Shown: piece after piece, positions 37,469-46,075 of the stretch | How the letters are laid out: each line of letters opens with the position of its first letter | Numbering within the stretch: the first letter of the stretch is position 1 | Source: CAYWBU01 sp942491525 | GTDB lineage: Bacteria > Desulfobacterota > Desulfomonilia > UBA1062 | Direction of reading: 5' to 3' | DNA length: 64,000 nt | Assembly: GCA_942491525.1 (NCBI GenBank) | Contig: CALOBW010000012.1 | Span: 1 to 64,000, forward strand | Notes under the pieces: generated by a model | Told to the model about the DNA's origin: nothing | The model's input: the letters and a program-made list of their open reading frames with translations, nothing else | Databases searched by the model: none | Program-made: the position numbers and the translations under genes

Positions 37469-39004
37469 TTATTGTACGTTCATGATCTGAGCTATGCGGC
37501 TGAAGATGTCGGTGTTGTCATAGTAACCGTTGAACATCTTGTGGCCCAGGCCGGTGGCAAAGGTGGCAACCGGAACACCGGTGTGTGAATAAGTGGTCCA
37601 GGCGATACCGGCCTTGTTGTTGAGGAGGTGAGTCAGGGTTACGCTGACCGGCTCATAGCCGCCGTAGAGCATGTAGTCATCGTCACTCTCCTGGCCGCTG
37701 ATGCTGCGCTTGAAGGCAGCTTTTAGCTGGTTCAGCTCCTTGTCAGTCAGAGCCATGGCCAGGGTAGCCTTGGCCGCAGCGATATCCTGCTCAGCAAGTT
37801 TCTGAAGGTCGGCGCGCTCATTGGCGTCCAGTACAACCAGTCCGAAGGCCGCTTCGATCTCCTCATAGATGTCACTCAGTTTGGGAGATTTGGCGCTGGC
37901 CTTATACTCGGCAAACTTCTCGTCAAAGCCCTGATAGGACATGCTCTGGTAGCGGATTTTGTCATAGAATGAGCCGTACTTGGTGCCGGCAAAGCCCAGG
38001 GTCATACCGCCGGTCTCGTGGTCGCCGGTAACGATGATGGCGGTATCTGAGGGATGCTTGGAGTAGAAGTCCAGGGCAACGCCCACAGCCTCGTCAAAGG
38101 CTAAGGTGTCCTGGATGGTTGCGCCGGCATCGTTGGCATGGCAGGCCCAGTCAATTTTGCCGCCTTCAACCATCATGAAGAAGCCCTCGTCGCCCTTGAG
38201 CAGCTCAATGCCCTTGGCGGTGAACTCAGCCAGGCTAATTGACTTTTCGGGGCGGTCGATCTCATAGGTCAGGGCGTAGTCGACGTCGATGAACTTGTCG
38301 TAGGCCACAACCTTCTGCCCGTCCATGGCTTGCAGTTTGAGGAAGTCGGCGCGGTTGTCAGTAATGGTGTAACCGGCGTCTGAGAGTTCTGCTGTGAGGT
38401 CGGGGCGGTCTTTTCTCTTCTTGACTGAGTTACCCTTCATACCGCCGCCGGCGAAGTAGTCGAAACCACTGTCAGCCATCTGGGCTGAGATCTCATAGTA
38501 GTTTTTGCGAGTCGGCTCATGGGCGAAGAAAGAGGCCGGAGTGGCGTGGTCGATGGAGACACTTGAGACAATGCCGACCTTGAGGCCTTTCTCCTTGGCC
38601 ATTTCGGCGATGGTTTTGTATGCTATCTTCTTCTCAGGGTCCATGGCGATAACGCCGGAGTTGGTCTTTTTGCCGGTTGCCAGGGCCGTGGCCGCTGCGG
38701 CAGAGTCGGTAATAAAGGCGTTGTGTGAGTATGTAGTGGTCAGTCCCTGAGAGGGCAGCTGGGTCAGGTTGAGCTTAACGGGGTTGATGCCGTCAGCCTC
38801 CAGGGCGCTGACATATGCTTCAGCAGCGTTAATCTGGGGCAGAGCCATGCCGTCGCCGATGAAGAGGAAGGTGTATTTGGCAGGCTTACCGTTGTAGACG
38901 GGCTGGCCGTCCTCAATGGTTATAGCCTCCTTGCTCCAGGGCCAGGCAAAGGCGCTTAGCAACATAAAGGCTATAGCAAGAAAACCGAGTGATTGTTTTT
39001 TCAT
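37469..39004 (-). CDS. phoA: Secreted alkaline phosphatase
   Basis: Periplasmic phosphomonoesterase of 511 aa. The Sec signal peptide is MKKQSLGFLAIAFMLLSAFAW. Active-site features: FLFIGDGMALPQ with the first metal Asp, the nucleophile Ser in AFITDSAAAATALATG, SIDHATPASFFAHE, MVEGGKIDWACHANDA, VTGDHETGGM and the C-terminal YSHTGVPVATFATG. This is the alkaline-phosphatase superfamily proper. It probably releases phosphate from organic esters under phosphate limitation; a tandem repeat upstream may be the control site. Ribosome site GGAGAT. Confidence 0.93.
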   Translation of the reverse strand: MKKQSLGFLAIAFMLLSAFAWPWSKEAITIEDGQPVYNGKPAKYTFLFIGDGMALPQINAAEAYVSALEADGINPVKLNLTQLPSQGLTTTYSHNAFITDSAAAATALATGKKTNSGVIAMDPEKKIAYKTIAEMAKEKGLKVGIVSSVSIDHATPASFFAHEPTRKNYYEISAQMADSGFDYFAGGGMKGNSVKKRKDRPDLTAELSDAGYTITDNRADFLKLQAMDGQKVVAYDKFIDVDYALTYEIDRPEKSISLAEFTAKGIELLKGDEGFFMMVEGGKIDWACHANDAGATIQDTLAFDEAVGVALDFYSKHPSDTAIIVTGDHETGGMTLGFAGTKYGSFYDKIRYQSMSYQGFDEKFAEYKASAKSPKLSDIYEEIEAAFGLVVLDANERADLQKLAEQDIAAAKATLAMALTDKELNQLKAAFKRSISGQESDDDYMLYGGYEPVSVTLTHLLNNKAGIAWTTYSHTGVPVATFATGLGHKMFNGYYDNTDIFSRIAQIMNVQ

Positions 39005-39071
39005 AATATATCTCCTGAGATTTGGATTTTAGCTGATGTATGGATTTGTCTGGTTAGCTGCGGATTAAATT

Positions 39072-39091
39072 TTTGTTAAGATTTGTTAAGA
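39072..39091. promoter_or_regulatory. Tandem repeat upstream of phoA, possible phosphate-regulon box
   Basis: TTTGTTAAGA occurs twice head to tail (39072-39081 and 39082-39091). On the phoA strand this reads TCTTAACAAA twice, i.e. TTAACA direct repeats at a 10-nt period, with a weaker third copy (TTTAAT) next to it. It ends 68 bp before the phoA ATG. PhoB/PhoP-type regulators bind 7-bp direct repeats with 4-nt spacers, and the Gram-positive PhoP core is TTAACA. Confidence 0.5.
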
Positions 39092-39093
39092 AC

Positions 39094-40162
39094 TCAGTCG
39101 CTGATTGATTGCGGATCGTTGGGATCGACAATGAAACCGTCATCCTCACAGATGCGGTCGGTGATGTCGAGCAGCACCGTGATCTGGCCGTTGATGTCGT
39201 CGCGTTTATCATAGAGCGGATCATTCTGCTGGTCATAGCTGAGCAGCTGGCCGTCAACTTTGAGTTCGATCTCGGTGTGTCCCTCGCTGATGGTCGGCAG
39301 CTGGGCCGTCAGGTCTGGCCAGCACTCGGCGATCTGGCTGATGGGTTTGCCCACCAGCTCGCAGCTGCAGTTCAGGATCTGCTGGGCCGCCGGGTTGATG
39401 GAGAGAATGCGCAAGTTGTCATCCTGGACAATGATGCCTTCGGTCAGGTTTTCAATGATGGTGCTGTAGGCCACCGGCAGCACATTGAAGAGCTGGTAGT
39501 GGATCAAGGTGTAGGAGAGCAGGCCGCCGGAGACCAAGAAGAGCAGCGGGGTCTGGTCCTGGTTGGGAATGATGCTGATGCCGAGGTTGTAAAGGATGTT
39601 GCCGATGAATGGGATCAGTACGCCGATCAGCACCAGCCCGGTCTGCTTGCGGTAGATTGGTTCGGCATGGATGAAGGTGTGGATGATGACGGAGGTGCCC
39701 CCGATCAGGATGGCATAAGTATAGACCGCATTCATCCAGTAGAATGGTCCGTGGCCCTTGACGGCGGTAATAAAATCGGCGGACGTGTCTTGGGCAAAGG
39801 ATGAGTAGAAAAGCCAGTGCCAGGAGTTTGACCAGCAGGCTGACTGCCGGCATCACACTCAGCATGGCGATGGTGGTTTTCTTGATGGTCTGGCCGCTGT
39901 AGAAGATGACAAAGATCAGCCAGGAGAGGGGCACGCTGGTGACTCCCAGATATTTGAGCTGTGACCAGAAATATTTGGCCTCCAGGGTCATTGATGCCAG
40001 TTACAGGTTGTAGCTGATGGTCCAGATGATGGTGCCGCCCAGCATCATCAGGAAGCTGGTCTTGCCGGGTATGCTGCGCGGGGTGCGTATGATGTATATG
40101 AGCGGCAGCAGCATGCAGAGTGAGGCTACGATGATCGGTATGGTGAATGGCGTATGCTGCAT
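39094..40162 (-). pseudogene. Broken membrane sensor: 7TM (histidine-kinase N-terminal type) plus PAS
   Basis: A single ancestral frame starts at the ATG at 40162 and reads IPIIVASLCMLLPLIYIIR and FLMMLGGTIIWTISYNL. It then hits TAA at 40003-40001 where relatives carry an aromatic residue, and continues LASMTLEAKYFWSQLKYLG, MPAVSLL. Near 39832 one extra base shifts the frame; in the next frame it resumes SNSWHWLFYSSF and FYWMNAVYTYAILIGG. The remaining membrane helices and a PAS domain (LTEGIIVQDDNLRILSINPAA) follow to the stop at 39094. These are the HisKA-7TM and PAS domains. No kinase or GGDEF domain follows. Two independent lesions support a pseudogene. Confidence 0.8.
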
Positions 40163-40265
40163 CAGGTTAAATGTTCGCGCTCATTGTTTAGTACCAGCTA
40201 ATTATAAACTTCGGAGTTTCGGAACTCATACTTGAGGTGCGCAGATTTATTGAAAATTAACAAAG

Positions 40266-40718
40266 ATGTGTTATTTAGTGATTATGAAATACAAGATACC
40301 TGAAACACAGATAATTTTTGACAAGGCTCTTAACTTTATAATTAATATCCTGATCTTCTATATCATTGGCGTGCTGGTGATCGGGCTGGGGCGCACGATC
40401 CTTTCGGCCAGCTCCCTGCTGCAGGGGGGGGATGCCGCCTTTGCGCGCATCATCACCGATATTCTGACCTTTCTGGTGATCATTGAGATCTTCAAGAGTT
40501 TTATTGAGTATTTCAAGTCGAAGCGTTTTCGGCTGCACCACATGCTCGATCCGGCCATTGTCTTTGTGATCCGGGAGATGATAGTCTCCATGTATACCAG
40601 CCACGGTCTCAAGTGGCAGAACGGTATCGTCTTTGCGGTTCTGATTCTCTCCATCGGCATCGTGCGCACGATGGCAGTTCGCTACAGCCCCGGTGACGAG
40701 GAGGCCGATCCGGTATAG
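40266..40718 (+). CDS. PsiE-like membrane protein
   Basis: Protein of up to 150 aa with four predicted membrane helices (LNFIINILIFYIIGVLVIGLG, IITDILTFLVIIEIFKSFIEY, AIVFVIREMIVSMYTSH, GIVFAVLILSIGIVRTM). The layout matches the PsiE phosphate-starvation-inducible family, whose function is unknown. Translation may begin at 40266 or at the ATG at 40284 (MKYKIPETQ); neither has a good ribosome site. A single TTAACA lies just upstream, and phoA lies 1.3 kb away on the other strand. Confidence 0.65.
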   Translation: MCYLVIMKYKIPETQIIFDKALNFIINILIFYIIGVLVIGLGRTILSASSLLQGGDAAFARIITDILTFLVIIEIFKSFIEYFKSKRFRLHHMLDPAIVFVIREMIVSMYTSHGLKWQNGIVFAVLILSIGIVRTMAVRYSPGDEEADPV

Positions 40719-41035
40719 GGAGGTTGCTTTGCAAAAATCTGATCTGCAGGAATTCCGGGGACACGATACTTAAATTAATGAAGCTTCTAGGCTCAGGTCT
40801 TGCGTTTTGCTTCAAAAGAAAAATTGGGATCAAACCCACCAGCCACCCGCCTGCGCGGTTATGACCGAAAAATCTCCAGCCCGGTGAAAAGTTCCCAAGC
40901 GAATCAGCCCCTCATTATAGATGAACCTCCATCCAAAAAAACCTTCCTAAATCCCTCCCGCATATGATATTACACGCTGAAGTTTAATATTTCACTAAAG
41001 TGAATTGATATCTGCTGCACTGGAGGAGACTTATA
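40719..41035. other. 317-bp gap with element-like remnants
   Basis: No gene is visible. Bases 40757-40770 (GGGGACACGATACT) resemble the conserved leader found upstream of REP-associated tyrosine transposase genes. Bases 40845-40865 are a degenerate copy of the REP-like hairpin found at 60966-60991. Bases 40991-41004 form TTCAC-taaa-GTGAA, a short inverted repeat about 30 bp before the chemoreceptor start. Confidence 0.5.
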
Positions 41036-43165
41036 ATGAAACGTTACTTTCCACGGCTCTATCTGCCCTATCTGCTGCTTAACCTGCTGATCTTCGCGGC
41101 CTACTGGCTGGGCGGCAGTTCGGCGGTCATGGCCCAGCTCTGCCCCGAGCTTAAACTTTACTCCGACCTGATGACCTCTTTGATCAACCTCTTCAACATC
41201 GCCCTGGGCAGCGCCATAATCTGGCTGGCGGCCCGGCCGGTCATGCGGGGCCTGTCAAATCTGAAAACGCTCAGGGACGATCAGCTCGAAGAGATGGGCC
41301 GGCGCAACCTGCGGCTGCCCAACGTCGTGATGCTGGTGATGTTCATCAACGGCCTGACCCTGACCCTCGGTGAGCTGTTCCTGCACCTGGCCGGCGGCGA
41401 GGCCTGGATCGATGTGCTCTCCAAGGTGCCGCTGCAGGATTCGGCCGTGATGCTGATCTTCCCGCTGCTGGTGCGCCTGCCCGCCGGGACCGCATCCAAC
41501 AGGGTTTTTGCAGAGATCTATGCCGAGTATCAGCGGCGCGGCATGGCCTGGGAGCACTGTGATCTGCGCCTGGGCAGTCAGATGATCTGCCTGGTGGTCA
41601 TGATCTGCATGGCCGCCATCCTCTTTGTCAGCGGCAACAACAATCTGGCGGCCATCGCCAGCAGCCGCGACGACGCGGCCCGCAACATGCGCAGCCTGCA
41701 CGACTACTTTCTGGCGCAGGTCAAGGGTTTCTCCGTTGACGAGCTGCGCGGTGAGGTTGATAAGCTCAACGGGGTGGGGCGCTCGCAGTTTGCCCTGATC
41801 GACCCAAGCGGCGAGCTGCTCTACAATCCGGGTGCAATCGAGCTCTTCAACACGCGCTGGCCGTCCCTGAATCAGAACATCCTCCAGCAGATGCAGCAGC
41901 CCGGAGAGGCCTATGACATGGTGCAGGGCCACATGCTCTGCTTCACGCCGCTCGCCGGCGATCTGATCCTGCTTTCGGCCTACTCGATCAACGAGCACCA
42001 TGACGTCATCAGCAAGATCTTCAACAACGCCCTCTCATCCCTGATTATCATCGGCGTGCTGATTATCTTCCTGGCCCGCGGCATCTACCGCAACCTTTCA
42101 CAGCCGCTGAATTCGCTGACGAAGCGCTTCGACGAACTGGCCAAGGGGCAGGGCGACCTGACCCAGCGCCTGCGGGTTGAGAACTCAAACGAGTTGGGGC
42201 GCCTGGCCATCAATGCCAACAGCTTCATCGCGGATCTGGAATGCATCATCACCGATGTGCACTCCCTGGCCGAGCATGTGGCCGCCGCCACCCGGGAGGT
42301 CTCCGAGGGTTCGGAGGATCTCTCGCGCTCAACCCAGCAGCAGGCCGCCTCCATCGAGGAGCTGGCCGCCACCATCGAGCAGATGACGGCCGTCGTCAGG
42401 CAGAGCGCCGAGCACGGCCGGGACGGAGCCGCCCAGATTCAGCGGATGGTCGACATGGCCCAGGAGAGCATCGCCATCGCTTCAGCCCTGACAAATGCCA
42501 TGGGTGAGATCAGCGACTCGTCCGCCTCCATCAGCAGCATTACCCGGAGCGTCAACGATGTCTCCTTCCAGACCAATCTGTTGGCCCTGAATGCGGCCGT
42601 TGAGGCCGCGCGGGCCGGCGAGCACGGCAAGGGGTTTGCGGTGGTGGCCGCCGAGGTGCGCAATCTGGCTCAGCAGAGCGCGGATGCCGCCGGCCAGATC
42701 AGGGGCCTGATCGAGGAGAGCCTGCACAAGGTGGGCACAGGCGACAACATGGTCAAGCAGACCGCCGAGGCCCTGGAGCAGATCGTGCGCTTCATCGACA
42801 GCTTCTCGCAGCTGATGGCCGAAATCGCGGCGGCCGGCAACGAGCAGGCCGCCGGCATCAATGAGATCGGCCGGGCCATCGCCTCCATCGACACCACCAC
42901 CCAGCAGAACGCCTCCACGGTCGAGGAGCTGGCCAGCACCTCCGAGACCCTCAAAAATGAGGCCGCCGAGCTGGGTAGGGTGGTCCGGCGCTTCAGGATC
43001 GGCGGTAAGGAGCCGGCTGAACTGTTGAATTTGAGAGTTATGGGCCGCATAAGATTCACAGCCGTTGCACGGATTTCAGATCCGTCAAGCCGGCTCGTTT
43101 TCCGAATGGCAATGTTTTCACGCAATGTGAAATTCTGGAAAATTGAGATATCTGCAATATCGTGA
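41036..43165 (+). CDS. Methyl-accepting chemotaxis protein
   Basis: Inner-membrane chemoreceptor of 709 aa. Several N-terminal membrane helices (LPYLLLNLLIFAAYWLGG, LFNIALGSAIIWLAA, VVMLVMFINGLTLTLGE, ICLVVMICMAAILFVSG) precede a sensory region of about 120 residues, another helix (ALSSLIIIGVLIIFLARG) and a HAMP domain. The cytoplasmic coiled coil has the hairpin tip SFQTNLLALNAAVEAARAG and GKGFAVVAAEVRNLAQQS. A normal receptor would end soon after VVRRFRIGGK; here about 45 further residues (LNLRVMGRIRFTAVARIS...) look unrelated, suggesting loss of the original stop. Ribosome site GGAGGAG. No other che gene is nearby. Confidence 0.88.
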   Translation: MKRYFPRLYLPYLLLNLLIFAAYWLGGSSAVMAQLCPELKLYSDLMTSLINLFNIALGSAIIWLAARPVMRGLSNLKTLRDDQLEEMGRRNLRLPNVVMLVMFINGLTLTLGELFLHLAGGEAWIDVLSKVPLQDSAVMLIFPLLVRLPAGTASNRVFAEIYAEYQRRGMAWEHCDLRLGSQMICLVVMICMAAILFVSGNNNLAAIASSRDDAARNMRSLHDYFLAQVKGFSVDELRGEVDKLNGVGRSQFALIDPSGELLYNPGAIELFNTRWPSLNQNILQQMQQPGEAYDMVQGHMLCFTPLAGDLILLSAYSINEHHDVISKIFNNALSSLIIIGVLIIFLARGIYRNLSQPLNSLTKRFDELAKGQGDLTQRLRVENSNELGRLAINANSFIADLECIITDVHSLAEHVAAATREVSEGSEDLSRSTQQQAASIEELAATIEQMTAVVRQSAEHGRDGAAQIQRMVDMAQESIAIASALTNAMGEISDSSASISSITRSVNDVSFQTNLLALNAAVEAARAGEHGKGFAVVAAEVRNLAQQSADAAGQIRGLIEESLHKVGTGDNMVKQTAEALEQIVRFIDSFSQLMAEIAAAGNEQAAGINEIGRAIASIDTTTQQNASTVEELASTSETLKNEAAELGRVVRRFRIGGKEPAELLNLRVMGRIRFTAVARISDPSSRLVFRMAMFSRNVKFWKIEISAIS

Positions 43166-43489
43166 AGTTATATTGTGAGTGCCTGCAAGATACTTTTTGT
43201 GTGAAAAACGAAAAAAGAGCCTTAAGCATTCGCCGGTCGTGACGATAAAGTTTACATCGAGGGAAAGTTAGTAAATAGTAATTAATTTAATCAGACAGAG
43301 CTTATTATAAGATCAAGGGGAACTGGAATATGGCCAATAAAATCATGAATACCTCAAAAAAGGCATGGAGGAAGAACGGTGGAGCGGCGGGCTCTGCCTT
43401 TATCTGGCGGTTGCTCACTACTCTTGTAGCCTGGGTTGGGATCCATAACAGAGGCGGGGACAGAACTGATTCTGTCCCCTTTTGTTTAT
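43166..43489. other. 324-bp gap without a supported gene
   Basis: No convincing gene. A short open frame starting at 43330, with AAGGGG upstream, would run into the end of ilvC and has no recognisable domain. The region ends in the hairpin at 43456-43479. Just before it, inside the receptor tail, lies the inverted repeat TTTCAC-gcaat-GTGAAA (43116-43132). Confidence 0.5.
43456..43483 (+). terminator. Perfect 10-bp hairpin next to the ilvC end
   Basis: GGGGACAGAA and TTCTGTCCCC around CTGA (43456-43479) are followed by TTTT on the plus strand. It lies just past the ilvC stop and may act in both directions. Sequences of this exact type are widespread as remnants or ends of REP/RAYT elements, so it may be mobile-element debris serving as a terminator. 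Confidence 0.6.
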
Positions 43490-44962
43490 TTAAACGATGG
43501 CCTGCATGCCGTGCATGGCGGCTCTGAGCTCTTCGCCGACCTCTTCAATCAGGGTGTAGCGGATGGCTGCGTTAACCTGAACCAGGGTTTCGTTGTCAAC
43601 GCCGTTGTCCTTGAGCTCCAGACCCTTGCCGATCACGTCGGTGCCGACGGTGCCCATGAAGTCCTTGAGCAGCGGTACGCAGGCGTGGGCAAAGAGGTAG
43701 CAGCCGTACTCGGCGGTGTCGGAGATGATGCGGTTCATCTCATAGAGCTTCTTTCTGGCGATGGTGTTGGCGATCAGCGGAGTCTCGTGCAGGGACTCGT
43801 AGTAGGCTGACTCGGGCTCGATGCCGGTGGCAACCATGGTTTCGAAGGCCAGTTCAACGCCGGCCTTGACCATGGCAACCATCAGGATGCCGTTGTCGAA
43901 GTACTCCTGCTCGCTGATCTCGGCATCGGCCACCGACTTCTCGAAGGCGGTCTCGGCGGTGGCGGCACGCCAGCCCAGCAGATCCTTGTCATCGTTGGCC
44001 CAGTCGGCCATCATGGTCTCGGAGAAGTGGCCGGAGATGATGTCATCCATATGCTTCTCGAAGAGGGGGCGCATGATCTCCTTGAGCTCTTCGGAGAGAA
44101 TGAAGGCTCTGATCTTGGCCGGGTTGGAGAGGCGATCCATCATGTTGGTGATGCCGCCGTACTTGAGGGCCTCGGTGACGGTCTCCCAACCGTACTGGAT
44201 CAGCTTGGAGGCGTAACCCTCTTCGATGCCCTCGGCGATCATCTTATCATAGCAGAGCAGGGAGCCGGCCTGCAGCATGCCGCAGAGAATGGTCTGCTCA
44301 CCCATCAGGTCAGACTTGACCTCGGCCACGAAGGAGGACTCGAGCACGCCGGCTCTGTCGCCGCCCTGGGCCGAGCAGAGGGCCTTGGCAATCTCAAGGC
44401 CGTCGCCGTTGGGGTCGTTCTCGCGGTGCACGGCGATCAATGTCGGCACACCGAAGCCGCGCTTGTACTCTTCACGCACCTCGGAGCCGGGGCACTTGGG
44501 AGCCACCATGATCACGGTCAGATCTTTTCTGATCTGCATGCCCTCTTCAACAATGTTGAAGCCGTGGGCGTATGAGAAGACGGCGCCTTCCTTGATGAAG
44601 GGCATGACCGCCTCAACAACGGCAGTGTGCTGCTTGTCGGGGGTCAGGTTCATGACGATGTCTGCGCTCGGCAGCATCTCGGCATAGGTGCCGACCTTGA
44701 AGCCGTTCTCGGATGCGTTCAGGAAGGACTGGCGCTTGTTGGCAATGGCGTCGTCGCGCAGGGCGTAAGAGACGTCCAGGCCGCTGTCGCGCATGTTGAG
44801 GCCCTGGTTGAGGCCCTGGGCGCCGCAGCCGACGATGACGATCTTCTTGCCCTTGACATAGTTGCAGCCGTCGGCAAACTCAGAGGCGTCCATGAAGTTA
44901 CAGGTTCCCAGCTCCTGCAGCTTCAGGCGCTGCGGCAGGCTGTTATAGTAATTCTCTCCCAT
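43490..44962 (-). CDS. ilvC: Ketol-acid reductoisomerase, class II
   Basis: NADPH-dependent enzyme of 490 aa in valine, leucine and isoleucine synthesis. N-terminal Rossmann domain: KKIVIVGCGAQGLNQGLNM, with RDDAIANKRQS binding NADPH phosphate, and YAHGFNIVEEG. Two knotted C-terminal domains follow, the duplication that defines the long class II form known from E. coli and plants. Metal ligands are expected in the SDLMGEQTILCG segment and in the ESLHETPLIANTI region. GGAGAA precedes the ATG. It is divergent from the LysR gene ilvY with 111 bp between starts, and no other ilv gene is adjacent. Confidence 0.95.
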   Translation of the reverse strand: MGENYYNSLPQRLKLQELGTCNFMDASEFADGCNYVKGKKIVIVGCGAQGLNQGLNMRDSGLDVSYALRDDAIANKRQSFLNASENGFKVGTYAEMLPSADIVMNLTPDKQHTAVVEAVMPFIKEGAVFSYAHGFNIVEEGMQIRKDLTVIMVAPKCPGSEVREEYKRGFGVPTLIAVHRENDPNGDGLEIAKALCSAQGGDRAGVLESSFVAEVKSDLMGEQTILCGMLQAGSLLCYDKMIAEGIEEGYASKLIQYGWETVTEALKYGGITNMMDRLSNPAKIRAFILSEELKEIMRPLFEKHMDDIISGHFSETMMADWANDDKDLLGWRAATAETAFEKSVADAEISEQEYFDNGILMVAMVKAGVELAFETMVATGIEPESAYYESLHETPLIANTIARKKLYEMNRIISDTAEYGCYLFAHACVPLLKDFMGTVGTDVIGKGLELKDNGVDNETLVQVNAAIRYTLIEEVGEELRAAMHGMQAIV

Positions 44963-45016
44963 TATATTCTCCTTAATTAGGTTATTTATACCCGCTTTAT
45001 ATAGTCAAATTTAAGT

Positions 45017-45064
45017 ATTGCGTAAATTGATTTATTAACGATATTGTATTGCAAATATCGCAAT
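45017..45064. promoter_or_regulatory. Candidate IlvY operator between ilvC and ilvY
   Basis: ATTGC (45048-45052) and GCAAT (45060-45064) form an inverted repeat with a 7-nt spacer, fitting the LysR T-N11-A rule. A second ATTGC begins at 45017 nearer to ilvC, and TATAAA -10 candidates for ilvC are at 45001-44996 and 44990-44985 on the minus strand. Two IlvY sites in the divergent gap match the E. coli ilvY-ilvC control region in design. Confidence 0.5.
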
Positions 45065-45073
45065 GGAGTTGAA

Positions 45074-45928
45074 ATGCAGAACCGCGAATTGGAGATCTTT
45101 CTGAGTGTGGCCCAGCACCTGCACTTCGGGCGGGCGGCCCAGGAGTGCAATCTGAGCCCTTCGGCCCTGACCCGCACCGTCCAGCGCCTGGAGGAGCAGG
45201 TGGGGGCGGAGCTCTTTGTGCGCGACAACCGCAAGGTTGCGCTCTCGGATGCGGGCAGACGTTTCCAGGAGTATGCGCGGGGCGCCCTGCTGGAGTGGCA
45301 GAGCTTCCAGGCCGAGCTCAAGAGCGAGCAGGTCCTGGCCGGCAACCTCTCAATCTATGCCTCGATCACGGCGGTCTACTCGATTCTGCCGGATCTGCTG
45401 GAGGCCTACCAGAACAGCTATCCCGAGGTGCAGCTGGAGCTGATGACCGGGGCGGCCGAGGATGCGGTGCCCAAGGTTCAGACCGGCGAGATCAATCTGG
45501 CGGTGGCCGCCCTGCCGGACCGTTTGCGCAGCTCCTTTGAGTTTCTGCCCATCATCACCACGCCCCTGGTCTTCATCGGCCCGCGGCGCATGGGGCCTCT
45601 TGATCTTGAACGGGCCAAGTTTGTTCTGCCCCAGACCGGGCTCTCCAGACGGCGGCTTGACCGCTGGTTCAAGGAGCAGCGCATAACTCCCAGGGTCAGC
45701 TCCGAGGTTTCGGGCAACGAAGCGATCATCGCCATGGTGCGCCTGGGCGGCGGCATCGGCGTGGTGCCCAGGCTGGTGCTGGAGCGCAGCCCCTTTGTGG
45801 ATGACATCACCATCCTCAACAGTGCGCCCGAGTTAGCCCCCTATGTAGTGGGCTTATGTTCAACCAAACGCAACCTTAAGAACCCGTCCGTGCAGGCCTT
45901 CTGGAACCTGACCCGCGACCGCTCCTGA
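45074..45928 (+). CDS. ilvY: LysR-family regulator IlvY
   Basis: Activator of ilvC, 284 aa. The N-terminal winged helix reads LEIFLSVAQHLHFGRAAQEC, SPSALTRTVQRLEEQVG, the LysR signature. A substrate-binding domain (about residues 90-284) follows, including AEDAVPKVQTGEINLAVAALP and MVRLGGGIGVVPRLVLE. Divergence from ilvC identifies it as IlvY, which senses acetolactate or acetohydroxybutyrate in E. coli. The ATG at 45074 with GGAG upstream is preferred to an in-frame ATG at 45044, which would lie within the operator. Confidence 0.9.
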   Translation: MQNRELEIFLSVAQHLHFGRAAQECNLSPSALTRTVQRLEEQVGAELFVRDNRKVALSDAGRRFQEYARGALLEWQSFQAELKSEQVLAGNLSIYASITAVYSILPDLLEAYQNSYPEVQLELMTGAAEDAVPKVQTGEINLAVAALPDRLRSSFEFLPIITTPLVFIGPRRMGPLDLERAKFVLPQTGLSRRRLDRWFKEQRITPRVSSEVSGNEAIIAMVRLGGGIGVVPRLVLERSPFVDDITILNSAPELAPYVVGLCSTKRNLKNPSVQAFWNLTRDRS

Positions 45929-46075
45929 TCATTAACAAATGTTCGTTCGTAAAAGTGCGTCTGTAGCTATTTAAAATTACTCAACTTGTCCATTAGATTA
46001 AAAAGATCCTAAAGTAATCAGCTATTTGTTCGATATTCATAAAAAGCAAGCATAAGCACAAAGGAGCTTAAAAAT

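Noticed and set aside
39452..39991. 179-codon minus-strand frame as a separate gene
   Set aside because: Its second half is an out-of-frame reading of the membrane and PAS region; it is part of the broken sensor gene.
40991..41004. TTCAC-taaa-GTGAA palindrome as a specific regulator site for the chemoreceptor
   Set aside because: Too short to claim; a similar one occurs at 43116-43132 inside the coding tail, so it is noted only in the gap description.
43330..43527. 65-codon open frame with AAGGGG upstream
   Set aside because: It crosses the hairpin and runs into the ilvC 3' end in another frame, with no recognisable domain, so it is not called a gene.
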